NCBI GenBank assembly: GCA_964582225.1
Contig: CAZORA010000019.1
Coordinates: forward strand, 1-43,873
DNA from: Dokdonella_A sp964582225
GTDB taxonomy: Bacteria > Pseudomonadota > Gammaproteobacteria > Xanthomonadales > Rhodanobacteraceae
Direction of reading: 5' to 3'
DNA length: 43,873 nucleotides
Numbering within the stretch: the first letter of the stretch is position 1; the number at the start of each line of letters is the position of its first letter. A program made the translations under genes and the position numbers. The notes below the pieces were generated by a model. It was not told the DNA's origin. It searched no databases and was given only the letters and a program-made list of their open reading frames with translations. Shown in pieces: positions 7,510 through 16,302 of the stretch.

Positions 7510-8937
7510 TCAGTCCTTGCGCTGGCGGGCAAAGGCGTTCGGCGCCGAGCCGAAATCGCCCTGCGCCTGCGCCGCGAGCCAGGCGACCACCGCGTAGGCG
7601 GCGACGTTCTGGCGCAGCTGCGCGGGGTCGATCTTGTCGAGGGTGTCGTTGGCGCTGTGGTGCCAGTCGAAATAGCGGCTCGCGTCCTGGTGCAGCGAAA
7701 GCCCGGCCATGCCGACGGCGTGCACCGCGGACAAGTCCGAGCCGCCAGAGCCGGGCGCATCCGGGTCGTATTCGATGCCGAGCGGCTGCAGCAGCACCGC
7801 CATCTGCGCCAGCGCCGCGCGTGCCTCGGGCTTGACGCTCGCAGTCATGCGGTAGATGCGGTCGGCGCCCAGGTCGGATTCGCCGCCGAGCACGGCCTTG
7901 CCGATGTCCTTGCGGTGTGCCTCGGCGTAGGCGCGCCCGCCGTAGAGCCCGGACTCCTCGTTGGCGAAGGCGATCACGCGGATGCTTCGCGCGGGTCGGC
8001 TGGCGCGCCGCGAGATGAGGTGCGTGGCGGCGGCGGCGATCGCCACGCCGGCCGCGTCGTCGATCGCGCCGGTGCCGAGATCCCAGGAGTCGAGGTGACC
8101 GCCCATGAGGAAGTATTCGTTCGGGCGCCGGCTGCCGGTCAGCTCGCCGATCACGTTGGCGCCCTCGTATTCTCCGTCGAAACCGCAGTCGAGCTCGAGA
8201 TGGACGCGCAGCGGCTTGCCGCTGGCAAGAATTCGCTCCATCTGGTCGGCGTCTGGGGCGGACAGCGCCGCGGCCGGAATCGGCGTCACGCCGTCGTCGA
8301 AGTGGGTGACTCCGGTGTGCGGCAGGCGCTCGCGGTCGGTGCCGGCCGAACGCAGCAGGAAGCCGACCGCACCCTTGCCCGAGGCGATGGATGGTCCGCG
8401 GGTGCGCACCGCCGAGCCGATGCCGTAGTCGCGTCCACTCTGCGTCGCCTGCATGCGTGCGCCGACGTAGGCGATCTTGCCGGCGAGCCGCGCGGGATCG
8501 GCCGCCTCGAGCTCGTCGAGGCTGGCGAAGCCGACGACTTCCGCGTCCAGGCCGCCCGCCGCGGTGCCGGGCGAGTGGCCGAGCGCGGTCAGCACCAGCG
8601 GCTGGGGATAGGGCGCGGTGATGCGCCCGCGTTCGCCGCGCCGCTCCCACTTGGGAAACCGGACCGGCTCGGTCCAGACCCGGTCGAAGCCGAGCGCGTG
8701 AAAGCGCGCGATGGTCCACTCGCGAGCTTTCAGATCGGCTTCGCTGCCGGCCAGGCGCGGGCCGATCTGGGTGGTCAGGTCTTCGGTGAACTTCCAGGCG
8801 GTGTCGTCCTGCAGCGCAAGATCGCGCAGCTCCGCGGCGATCTTCAGGTCCGCCGGGTCGAACCGGGTCGGCTGGCCGGCGCCGAGCGCCAGCGGGGAGG
8901 TAAGCAGCAGAAACACGTACGGCAGGGCGCGGCGCAT
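7510..8937 (-). CDS. M28-family zinc aminopeptidase/carboxypeptidase, secreted
   Basis: A 475-residue exported metallopeptidase. A signal peptide (MRRALPYVFLLLTSPLALGAG) is followed by a short lead, then a protease-associated-type insertion around residues 130-250 (DAEVVGFASLDELEAADP, LAGKIAYVGARM), and the M28 catalytic part: GGHLDSWDLGTGAIDDAAG (first zinc His and bridging Asp), FANEESGLYGGRAYAE (catalytic Glu pair), GGESDLGADRIY and a last zinc His in DWHHSANDTLDKID. All expected ligands are present, so it should be active. It would act in the periplasm or outside on peptide ends. It ends 20 bp from the convergent receptor hairpin. The symmetric CTTTGG-G-CCAAAG at 8991-9003 lies upstream. 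The exact specificity is unknown. Confidence 0.9.
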   Translation of the reverse strand: MRRALPYVFLLLTSPLALGAGQPTRFDPADLKIAAELRDLALQDDTAWKFTEDLTTQIGPRLAGSEADLKAREWTIARFHALGFDRVWTEPVRFPKWERRGERGRITAPYPQPLVLTALGHSPGTAAGGLDAEVVGFASLDELEAADPARLAGKIAYVGARMQATQSGRDYGIGSAVRTRGPSIASGKGAVGFLLRSAGTDRERLPHTGVTHFDDGVTPIPAAALSAPDADQMERILASGKPLRVHLELDCGFDGEYEGANVIGELTGSRRPNEYFLMGGHLDSWDLGTGAIDDAAGVAIAAAATHLISRRASRPARSIRVIAFANEESGLYGGRAYAEAHRKDIGKAVLGGESDLGADRIYRMTASVKPEARAALAQMAVLLQPLGIEYDPDAPGSGGSDLSAVHAVGMAGLSLHQDASRYFDWHHSANDTLDKIDPAQLRQNVAAYAVVAWLAAQAQGDFGSAPNAFARQRKD

Positions 8938-9032
8938 GCGGAGAACTCGGGTCGGAAACCGCCCGATTATGCGCCGCAGACACCGCCGCGCTTTGGGCCA
9001 AAGGTCACGCGCGATGTCGAGTCGCCGCGGTT

Positions 9033-9431
9033 CTACTTGTTTTGCTTCAGCAGGTCGCGGATCTCGGTCAGCAGCGCTACTTCGGCCGGCGGCGCGGCCG
9101 GCGCCTCCGCCTGCTTCTGCATCACCCGATTCATGGCTTTGATTACCAGGAAGATGGCGAAGGCGATGATGACGAAAGTGATGATGGTATTGATGAAACT
9201 GCCCCAGAGAATCGCCACTTCGCCCTTGCCGTCGGCACCGGCAGCCTTGATCACGGTCTTGATCGAGGAGAAGTCGATGCCGCCGATCAGCAGGCCGATC
9301 GGCGGCATGATGATGCCGTCGACCAGACTCGAAACGATCTTGCCGAAGGCCGCGCCGATCACGATGCCGGTGGCCATGTCGACCACGTTGCCCTTCATGG
9401 CGAAGGTCTTGAATTCGGAGAAGAAGCTCAC
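9033..9431 (-). CDS. mscL: Large-conductance mechanosensitive channel
   Basis: A 132-residue MscL, the inner-membrane channel that opens under membrane tension to release solutes in osmotic downshock. The N-terminus VSFFSEFKTFAMKGNVVDMA matches the family's amphipathic helix and start of TM1. TM1 runs to about residue 45, the loop contains the usual IDFSS segment, TM2 is GSFINTIITFVIIAFAIFLVI, and the C-terminal helix ends LLTEIRDLLKQ. A GTG at 9431 is chosen over an upstream in-frame start because AAGGAGG lies 7 bases before it and the protein then begins exactly where other MscL proteins do. The gene is monocistronic here. Confidence 0.96.
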   Translation of the reverse strand: MSFFSEFKTFAMKGNVVDMATGIVIGAAFGKIVSSLVDGIIMPPIGLLIGGIDFSSIKTVIKAAGADGKGEVAILWGSFINTIITFVIIAFAIFLVIKAMNRVMQKQAEAPAAPPAEVALLTEIRDLLKQNK

Positions 9432-9531
9432 GGAAACCTCCTTGCGCTGGTTGCGGGAAAGGCGAGCCTGCACTCTACGTCATCGCCGCCCGGCGGGACA
9501 TTTACGTCACGATTTTCCACCGCACGGGTCA

Positions 9532-10215
9532 TCAGACGATCGCACACTGCAACTCGCCGACGCCCTCGACGCCGGCCCGACAGCGGTCGCCTCGCGCCAG
9601 CGCGCCGACCCCGGCCGGCGTGCCGCTGAAGATCAGGTCGCCGGGAGCCAGGGTCCAGAGCTTCGACAGCTCGGCGATGATCGCTGCGACCGGAAAGATC
9701 ATGTCGCCGAGATCGGCCTGCTGGCGCAGCGTACCGTTGACTTCGAGCCAGATCCGCCCGGCGCGCGGCGTCACATCCACCGCCGGGCGCAGCGCCGACA
9801 CCGGCGCGGAGTATTCGAAGCCCTTGGCGGCGTCCCAGGGATGCCCCTTGGCCTTGGCCGCAGCCTGCAGGTCGCGGCGGGTGAGGTCGAGCCCGACCCC
9901 GTAGCCGAATACGCAGGCGAGCGCTGCCTCGGCCGGGATGTCGCGCCCGCCGCGCGCCAGCGCCACCACCAGCTCGACCTCGTGATGCAGCTCTCCAGTC
10001 GCCGCGGGATAGGGCACGTCGGCGCCGTCGGCCACCACCGCATCGGCCGGCTTCAGGAAGAACATCGGCTGCGTTCGCGGCGCCTCTGCGCCCATCTCGC
10101 GGGCGTGCTCGGCGTAGTTGCGGCCGATGCAGTAGATCCGATGCACCGGAAAACGCGCCGCGCTGCCGACGACCGGCAGGCTGGGAACGGCGGGAGCGGG
10201 AACGACGTAGAGCAT
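9532..10215 (-). CDS. Fumarylacetoacetate hydrolase-family protein
   Basis: A 227-residue FAH-family enzyme. The family hydrolyses or decarboxylates beta-keto acids using a metal ion, for example fumarylpyruvate hydrolase and oxaloacetate tautomerase. Key parts are IYCIGRNYAEHAREMG, the metal-binding LHHEVELVVALARGG, GYGVGLDLTRRDLQAAAKAKGHPWDAAKGFEYSAP in sections, and ELSKLWTLAPGDLIFSGTPAGVG. The layout matches the bacterial fumarylpyruvate hydrolase-like subgroup (YcgM, FAHD1-like), for which oxaloacetate decarboxylase or tautomerase activity is known. The ATG at 10215 is 13 residues before the conserved core begins. It is divergent from the exporter operon, with 168 bp between them. The substrate is not settled. 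Confidence 0.88.
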   Translation of the reverse strand: MLYVVPAPAVPSLPVVGSAARFPVHRIYCIGRNYAEHAREMGAEAPRTQPMFFLKPADAVVADGADVPYPAATGELHHEVELVVALARGGRDIPAEAALACVFGYGVGLDLTRRDLQAAAKAKGHPWDAAKGFEYSAPVSALRPAVDVTPRAGRIWLEVNGTLRQQADLGDMIFPVAAIIAELSKLWTLAPGDLIFSGTPAGVGALARGDRCRAGVEGVGELQCAIV

Positions 10216-10383
10216 CGGTCGCGGCGGCGAACGGACGGGCGCGCAGGATAGCAGCGCCGGCGCGACGCTTGCTGCATGACGGATCTCACGCTGCGAGCCT
10301 GACTTGCGGGTCTTGTTGCGTGACGTTTGCTCCCGCACACTGCGCCGCGTTTGCCGCAAGGCGCGCCGTGGAGACGCGAAGGA

Positions 10384-11603
10384 ATGGACCAGGCCGATCT
10401 CTTGCGCGAGCTCAGGATCGATCGCGATGCTGCGCCTCCGCGTGCATCGCGCCGCTGGTGGCGCTGGCTCGGCGGCGCGCTGATCGCGCTCGGTCTGCTT
10501 GCCGCAGGCGCCTGGTTCGTCACTCGCGGCGCGGTTTCGGTGGAGCTGATCAGCGCGCTGGCGGTGCCGACCGACAGTCCGCGCGGCGCGGTGCTGGACG
10601 CGACCGGCTACGTGGTTGCGCGGCGCGAAGCGACGGTCTCGGCGCAGATCACCGGCACCCTGGTCGACGTGCTGATCGAGGAGGGCGAGCACGTCGAGGC
10701 CGGCCAGGTGCTGGCGCATCTGGAGGACACGGCGCAGCAGGCCGCACTGCGCCAGGCGCAGGCGGCGCTGGCCGCGACGCGCGCGCAGCTCGCGCAGTTT
10801 CAGGCCGAACTTGCGCAAAGCCGGCGCGATCTGGTGCGAGCCGAGGATTTGGCGGTTCGCAAGCTGGTCTCCGCACAGTCGGTCGAGCTGGCGCGCACCC
10901 GGGTCGCGACGCAGGCCGCTCAGGCCGAGACCCAGCGCCGTCAGGTCGGGGTGGCCGAGGCGGTAGTCAGCGGCGCTCAGGTGCAGGTCGACTACTGCAC
11001 GGTGCGCGCGCCTTTTGCCGGGGTAGTGATTGCCAAGGCGGCCCAGGTCGGCGAGATCGTGTCGCCGCTGTCCGCAGGAGGCGGCTTCACTCGCACCGGT
11101 ATCGGCACCATCGTCGACATGGATTCGCTGGAGATAGAGGTCGACGTCAATGAAGCCTACATTCATCGGGTGTCGGCCGGACAGCCCACCGAGGCGGTGC
11201 TCGACGCCTACGCGGACTGGAAGATTCCGGGCCATGTGATTGCCATCATCCCGACCGCCGATCGCAGCAAGGCGACGGTCAAGGTGCGCGTGGCGCTGGA
11301 TCGCCGGGACGCACGCATCGTGCCCGACATGGGCGTTCGAGTGTCCTTCCTCGAGGCCGGCACCGCGGCCGCGGAGCAAGCTCTACAGCCGCGCGGCGTG
11401 CTGGTGCCGGCCACCGCGGTGGTCAGCCGCGATGGACGCGAGGTGGTCTTCGTGGTCGCCGACGGTCGCGCCCTGGCGCGGCCGGTCAGCGCTGCGGAAG
11501 CCGCCGCCGGACAGCGCGAGGTCGCCGGCCTCGAGCCCGGCACGCGGGTCGTTCGCAGCGTGCCGAAAAATCTCGAGGACGGCGCCCGAGTGAGACTGAA
11601 CCC

Positions 11604-11607
<4 letters not shown>
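10384..11607 (+). CDS. HlyD/MacA-type periplasmic adaptor
   Basis: A 407-residue membrane-fusion protein. It has a cytoplasmic N-terminus of about 24 residues, one membrane helix (about 29-48), a lipoyl half ARREATVSAQITGTLVDVLIEEGEHVEAGQVLAHLED, a long coiled-coil hairpin rich in Ala/Gln/Arg (about 120-195), the second lipoyl half DYCTVRAPFAGVVIAKAAQVGEIV, a beta-barrel and a membrane-proximal domain ending EPGTRVVRSV. It should link the inner-membrane exporter encoded downstream to an outer-membrane channel; none is encoded nearby, so TolC would have to come from elsewhere. It is the first gene of a four-gene operon, with GTGA overlap to the ATPase gene. The substrate is unknown. Confidence 0.9.
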
Positions 11608-12349
<742 letters not shown>

Positions 12350-12353
<4 letters not shown>

Positions 12354-13522
12354 TTCGCTTCTTCCCACTCGTCCTCGCGGCGCTGCTGCGGCGCAAGACG
12401 CGAACCGTGTTCACCCTGATCTCGATCGTTGCCGCGTTCCTGCTGTTCGGTCTGCTGAACGCAGTGCGGGTCGCCTTCGAAAGCGGCAGCGACAGCCTGG
12501 CCGGCACCGAGCGGCTGATCGTCACCTCACGGTTCTCCATCATGACCGGCCTGCCGTTGAGCTTGAAGTCGCGCATCGCCGGGATCCCCGGAGTCGAGGC
12601 CGTAGGCCACCAGAACTGGTTCGGTGGCGTTTACCAGGACCCGAAGAACTTCGTGCTCAGTTTCGCCGTCGACCACGACTACCTGGCGAACAGCCCCGAT
12701 CTGCGGCTCACAGCCGAGCAGCTGCGTGCCTTTGATGCGACCCGCGACGGCGCCCTGGTCGGCCGGGCGCTGGCCGCGCGCTACGGCTGGCGGCTCGGCC
12801 AGCAGGTGCCGCTGATTTCGCAGATCTTTCCGCGCAAGGACGGCGACATGAGCTGGCCCTTCACCATCGTCGGCATCTATGACGTGGCGCCCGATGCGCC
12901 GAGCGGCGCCGACCAGATGTTCTTCTTGCGCTGGACCTATTTCGACGAGGGCAATCAGTACGCACAGCACGAAGTCGGCTGGTACGTGGTCAAGCTGAGT
13001 GACCCGGCACAGGCGGATTCGGTGGCGCAGGCGATCGATGCGCTCTCCGCCAACTCGCCGCACGAGACCAAGAGTCAGACCGCCAACGCCTTCAACGCTT
13101 CCTTCGCCAAGCAGATCGGCAACATCGGCCTGATCGTGAGCGCGATCATGGCCGCGGTGTTCTTCACCCTGGTGCTGTTGACCGGCAACACCATGTCCCA
13201 GGCGATGCGCGAGCGCATTCCCGAGCTCGCCGTGCTGAAGACCCTCGGTTTCACCCGCGGCAGCGTGCTTGGCCTGGTGCTGGCGGAGGCGGTGCTGCTG
13301 CTCAGCCTGGGCGGCATTACCGGGATGCTGCTGGCGAGCGCGCTGGTGCCGGTGCTGGATCGGGCGAGTGGCGGCATGATCCAGTTGCCGTCGCTCGGCG
13401 TGCGCGACTGGAGTGAAAGCCTCGCGCTGATGCTGTTGATCGGCGTGACGGTCGGTGCGCCGCCGGCACTGCGCGCGATGCGCCTGCGGGTGGTCGACGC
13501 GCTGGCTGGACGCAGCGCATGA
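12350..13522 (+). CDS. FtsX/MacB-type ABC permease, first of two
   Basis: A 390-residue permease with the MacB-like plan. An N-terminal membrane helix is followed by a periplasmic domain of about 230 residues (GIPGVEAVGHQNWFGGVY, FPRKDGDMSWPFTIVGIYDV) and three C-terminal helices forming the FtsX-like core (NIGLIVSAIMAAVFFTLVLL, MRERIPELAVLKTLGFTRG, then the last two helices). ERIPELAVLKTLGF is the diagnostic loop. It has ATGA overlaps at both ends with the ATPase and the second permease. It differs clearly from the second permease, so the complex is likely a heterodimer. Confidence 0.9.
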
Positions 13523-14832
13523 GACGCCTGCTTGCACGTCTCGGATTGGGCCTCGGTGTGGTCGCTGCGCTTGCGCTGTGGATCGCGCTGCCGTGGTTCG
13601 TGATTCTCGCACTCGCCGCACTCGCGGCCGCTTGGCTGGTTCTGAGTCGAGCCGGCCGGCGCAGTCTCGCGATCACCCGCGTGGGTATCTCCACGCTCGG
13701 CGCGCGAGTCGGCGCGACGGCGGTGATCGTGGTCGGCATCGCCGGCGTGGTCGGAGTGCTGGTCGCGCTGCTCGCGATGAGCGAGGGGCTGAGCGCCACC
13801 TTGCGCCAGACCGGCAGTGACGGAACCGCGATCGTCCTCCGGGGTGGCGCCGGCGGTGAACCGAATTCGGTGCTGAGCCGCGACGAGATCGACGTGATCG
13901 AACAGGCGCCGGGCGTCGCCCGCGACGCCGCCGGTCGGCCGCTCGCCTCGGCCGAGCTGGTGGTGATCGCCAACCTGGCGAAGAAGGGCGATCCGGGCAG
14001 CGACGCCAACGTCGCGCTGCGCGGCGTTGGCGACGAAGCCTGGACGGTGTGGTCGAACCTGCGCGTCGTCGCCGGGCGCCGTTTCCGTCCGGGCCTGCGC
14101 GAGTTGGTGGTGGGGCGCGCCGCGCAGGGCGCCTTTACCGACCTGGAGCTTGGCCGGGAGCTGCGGATATCCGGCCAGGACTGGAAGGTGGTCGGCGTGT
14201 TTGCGTCGGACGACGCCCATGAGTCGGAGCTCTGGGGCGACATCAAGGCCGTCGCTTCCGCCTACCGGCGCGGCAGCAGCGCGCAATCGGTGGTCGTTGA
14301 GCTGAGCAGCGCCGAAGCCTTCGACACCTTCAAAGCCGCACTCGGCTCCGACCCGCGGCTCAAGGTGGATGTCGACACCACGCGCGACTTCTTCTCGCGG
14401 CAGTCGGAAGGGATTTCTACGCTGATTCGCGTGATCGGCCGCACGATCAGCCTGATCATGGCGATCGGCGCGGTGTTCGGTGCGCTCAATACGATGTACG
14501 CGGCGATCGCCGCGCGCTCGCGGGAGATCGCCACCCTGCGCGCGATCGGCTTTCGCGGCCTGCCGGTAGTGGTCTCGGTGCTGCTCGAGACCCTGTTGCT
14601 GGCGTTCGCCGGCGGCGCTCTCGGCGGCGGAATCGTGTGGCTGCTGTTCAACGACTACACGGCCTCGACCCTTGGCGCCAGTTTCAGTCAGCTGGTTTTT
14701 CAGTTCCAGGTGACGCCGGAACTCCTCTGGAGCGGGCTCAAATGGGCGCTCGCGATCGGCTTCGTCGGCGGCCTTTTTCCGGCGCTGCGCGCGGCCCGCG
14801 TGCCGGTCACGGTGGCGCTGCGCGAGGCCTGA
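13519..14832 (+). CDS. FtsX/MacB-type ABC permease, second of two
   Basis: A 437-residue permease. Two or three N-terminal hydrophobic segments (about 10-45 and 66-90), a periplasmic domain with GDEAWTVWSNLRVVAGRRFRPG, and a C-terminal FtsX core with IMAIGAVFGALNTMYAAIAARSREIATLRAIGF in parts, then helices ending FPALRAARVPVTVALREA. The final PALRAARV.V..ALR tail is typical of DevC/MacB-like permeases. It is the last gene of the operon; 49 bp separate it from the convergent DUF4124 gene. It has extra N-terminal membrane segments compared with its partner. Confidence 0.9.
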   Translation: MRRLLARLGLGLGVVAALALWIALPWFVILALAALAAAWLVLSRAGRRSLAITRVGISTLGARVGATAVIVVGIAGVVGVLVALLAMSEGLSATLRQTGSDGTAIVLRGGAGGEPNSVLSRDEIDVIEQAPGVARDAAGRPLASAELVVIANLAKKGDPGSDANVALRGVGDEAWTVWSNLRVVAGRRFRPGLRELVVGRAAQGAFTDLELGRELRISGQDWKVVGVFASDDAHESELWGDIKAVASAYRRGSSAQSVVVELSSAEAFDTFKAALGSDPRLKVDVDTTRDFFSRQSEGISTLIRVIGRTISLIMAIGAVFGALNTMYAAIAARSREIATLRAIGFRGLPVVVSVLLETLLLAFAGGALGGGIVWLLFNDYTASTLGASFSQLVFQFQVTPELLWSGLKWALAIGFVGGLFPALRAARVPVTVALREA

Positions 14833-14881
14833 TCACGCCGGTCGAAGGCTTCTGCTGGCAGAACCCGTGACCGGGCGACAC

Positions 14882-15313
14882 TCAAGGCTTGCCGCAGAAC
14901 AGCTGAATCTGCTGCTCGGCCTTGTCGATTTCCTTCTGGTCTGCGGCGATCGCCTGTGCATCCGCTTCCGGTCCTGCCTGGCGCAGATCGTTCTGGTGCG
15001 CCTGCGCCGCGGCGCGGTTGCGGCGTGCCGCCTCGCAGTTGCGCTGGATCGCTTCCGGCGAATAGCCCGCCGCAGCGGCCATCCCCGGACCGCTGCCAGT
15101 CGCGGCGACGTTGGCGTCGGCGTCGGTGGGCTTTTCTGCGCTGGCGGTGACGCCGCCATGCACCGAGATCTTCTGCGCGTTGCGCACGCTCGCCGGCGGC
15201 GGGGAGTCGGAGAAGTGCTTGACGCCGTTGGCGTCGGTCCAGGAGTACATGTCGGCCGCGGCAAAGGCCAGCGCCGGGCTCAGAATTGCGCACAACAGCC
15301 AGCCTGCTTTCAT
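14882..15313 (-). CDS. DUF4124-domain periplasmic protein
   Basis: A 143-residue exported protein. The signal peptide MKAGWLLCAILSPALAFAAA is followed by the DUF4124 motif DMYSWTDANGVKHFSDSPPP, where an aromatic/Trp-Asp-x-x-Gly strand is repeated in many Lysobacterales proteins of unknown role. The rest is Ala/Gln-rich and probably helical, with two cysteines (in RNCEAAR and at FCGKP) that could form a disulfide. I chose the ATG at 15313 because it begins the signal peptide; the frame stays open upstream. No function is known. It is convergent with the exporter operon. Confidence 0.8.
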   Translation of the reverse strand: MKAGWLLCAILSPALAFAAADMYSWTDANGVKHFSDSPPPASVRNAQKISVHGGVTASAEKPTDADANVAATGSGPGMAAAAGYSPEAIQRNCEAARRNRAAAQAHQNDLRQAGPEADAQAIAADQKEIDKAEQQIQLFCGKP

Positions 15314-15501
15314 CTTCAGGGTCTCGATTGCGGGTCGCGCCGACGCTGGCGCTGCACGGGTCGCTGACTGGATAGCACCAGTCGGCGCCGGATACAAGCG
15401 ATCGGCGATTCGCCGCGCTCGGGCGAAGTGCCGCAGTGAGTGATGCTTGCGACCGGCACGCTACACTGGCGGTCCGTACCGGCGCCCGGAATCCGCCAGC
15501 C

Positions 15502-16302
15502 GTGGAAGAGAAGTCAGCCACCGTTCGCAAGCCGCCGCGCGGAATCTATCTGCTGCCCAACCTGTTTACCACCGGGGCTCTGTTCGCCGGCTTCTACGCA
15601 ATCGTTGCGGCCATCGGGGGACGCTACGTGGATGCCGCCGTGGCGGTATTCGTAGCGGCGATCTTGGACGGTCTTGACGGCCGCGTGGCGCGTCTCACCC
15701 ACACCCAAAGCGAGTTCGGCGTGCAGTACGACTCGCTCTCCGACCTGATCAGTTTCGGCCTGGCACCGGCCCTGGTGCTCTACACCTGGTCGCTGTCCGC
15801 GCTCAAGGCCTACGGCTCGGGCTGGGGCAAGCTCGGCTGGATGGCCGCCTTCATCTACGCTGCCTGCGCCGCCTTGCGTCTGGCGCGCTTCAATACCCAG
15901 GTGGGCGTGGTCGACAAGCGCTACTTCCAGGGCCTGGCCAGCCCGGCCGCGGCGGCGCTGTGCATGTCCTTCGTGTGGTCGATCGAGGACGGCGGCCTGT
16001 TCGGCCTGCATGTCGGCGACGTGGATTTCGTGACCCCGGTGGTCGCGGTACTGGCCGGTCTGCTGATGATCAGCCGGCTGCGCTACTTCAGCTTCAAGGC
16101 CTGGCCGCGCTCGGATCGAGTGCCCTTCGTGTGGATTCCAGCGGCGATGCTGGTGCTGGTTGCTCTGGCGATGGATCCGCCACGAGTGCTGTTCATGGCT
16201 ACGGCCCTGTACTTGCTGTCCGGGCCGATCCTGACCCTGCGTGGGCTGCGCCGCGTGCGCGACGAGCGAGCCTCTCGCAGCGTCGGCAGGGATCCGCCGT
16301 GA
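15502..16302 (+). CDS. pssA: CDP-diacylglycerol-serine O-phosphatidyltransferase
   Basis: Phosphatidylserine synthase (type II, membrane-bound), 266 residues. It makes phosphatidylserine from CDP-diacylglycerol and serine, the first step to phosphatidylethanolamine. The CDP-alcohol phosphotransferase signature is intact: DGLDGRVARL followed by EFGVQYDSLSD. RGIYLLPNLFTTGALFAGFYA near the N-terminus is typical of the family, and about eight membrane segments follow. The GTG at 15502 is preferred over an earlier in-frame GTG at 15436, because a -10-like TACACT lies at 15462-15467 and the protein then begins about a dozen residues before the conserved RGIYLLPN. Its stop shares GTGA with the next gene, so it may be co-transcribed with a regulator and a lipid transporter. 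Confidence 0.9.
   Translation: MEEKSATVRKPPRGIYLLPNLFTTGALFAGFYAIVAAIGGRYVDAAVAVFVAAILDGLDGRVARLTHTQSEFGVQYDSLSDLISFGLAPALVLYTWSLSALKAYGSGWGKLGWMAAFIYAACAALRLARFNTQVGVVDKRYFQGLASPAAAALCMSFVWSIEDGGLFGLHVGDVDFVTPVVAVLAGLLMISRLRYFSFKAWPRSDRVPFVWIPAAMLVLVALAMDPPRVLFMATALYLLSGPILTLRGLRRVRDERASRSVGRDPP

Noticed and set aside
5178..7760. Long minus-strand open frame opposite the TonB receptor
   Set aside because: The receptor on the plus strand has signal peptide, plug and barrel. The other frame gives low-complexity Arg/Ala/Gly-rich sequence typical of shadow frames in high-GC DNA.
7657..10251. Long plus-strand open frame across the M28, mscL and FAH genes
   Set aside because: It runs antisense to three well-supported genes and has no family features.
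15436..15501. Longer pssA product starting at GTG 15436
   Set aside because: A -10-like TACACT lies inside this stretch, and the extra 22 residues are not part of the conserved family start. Not fully excluded.
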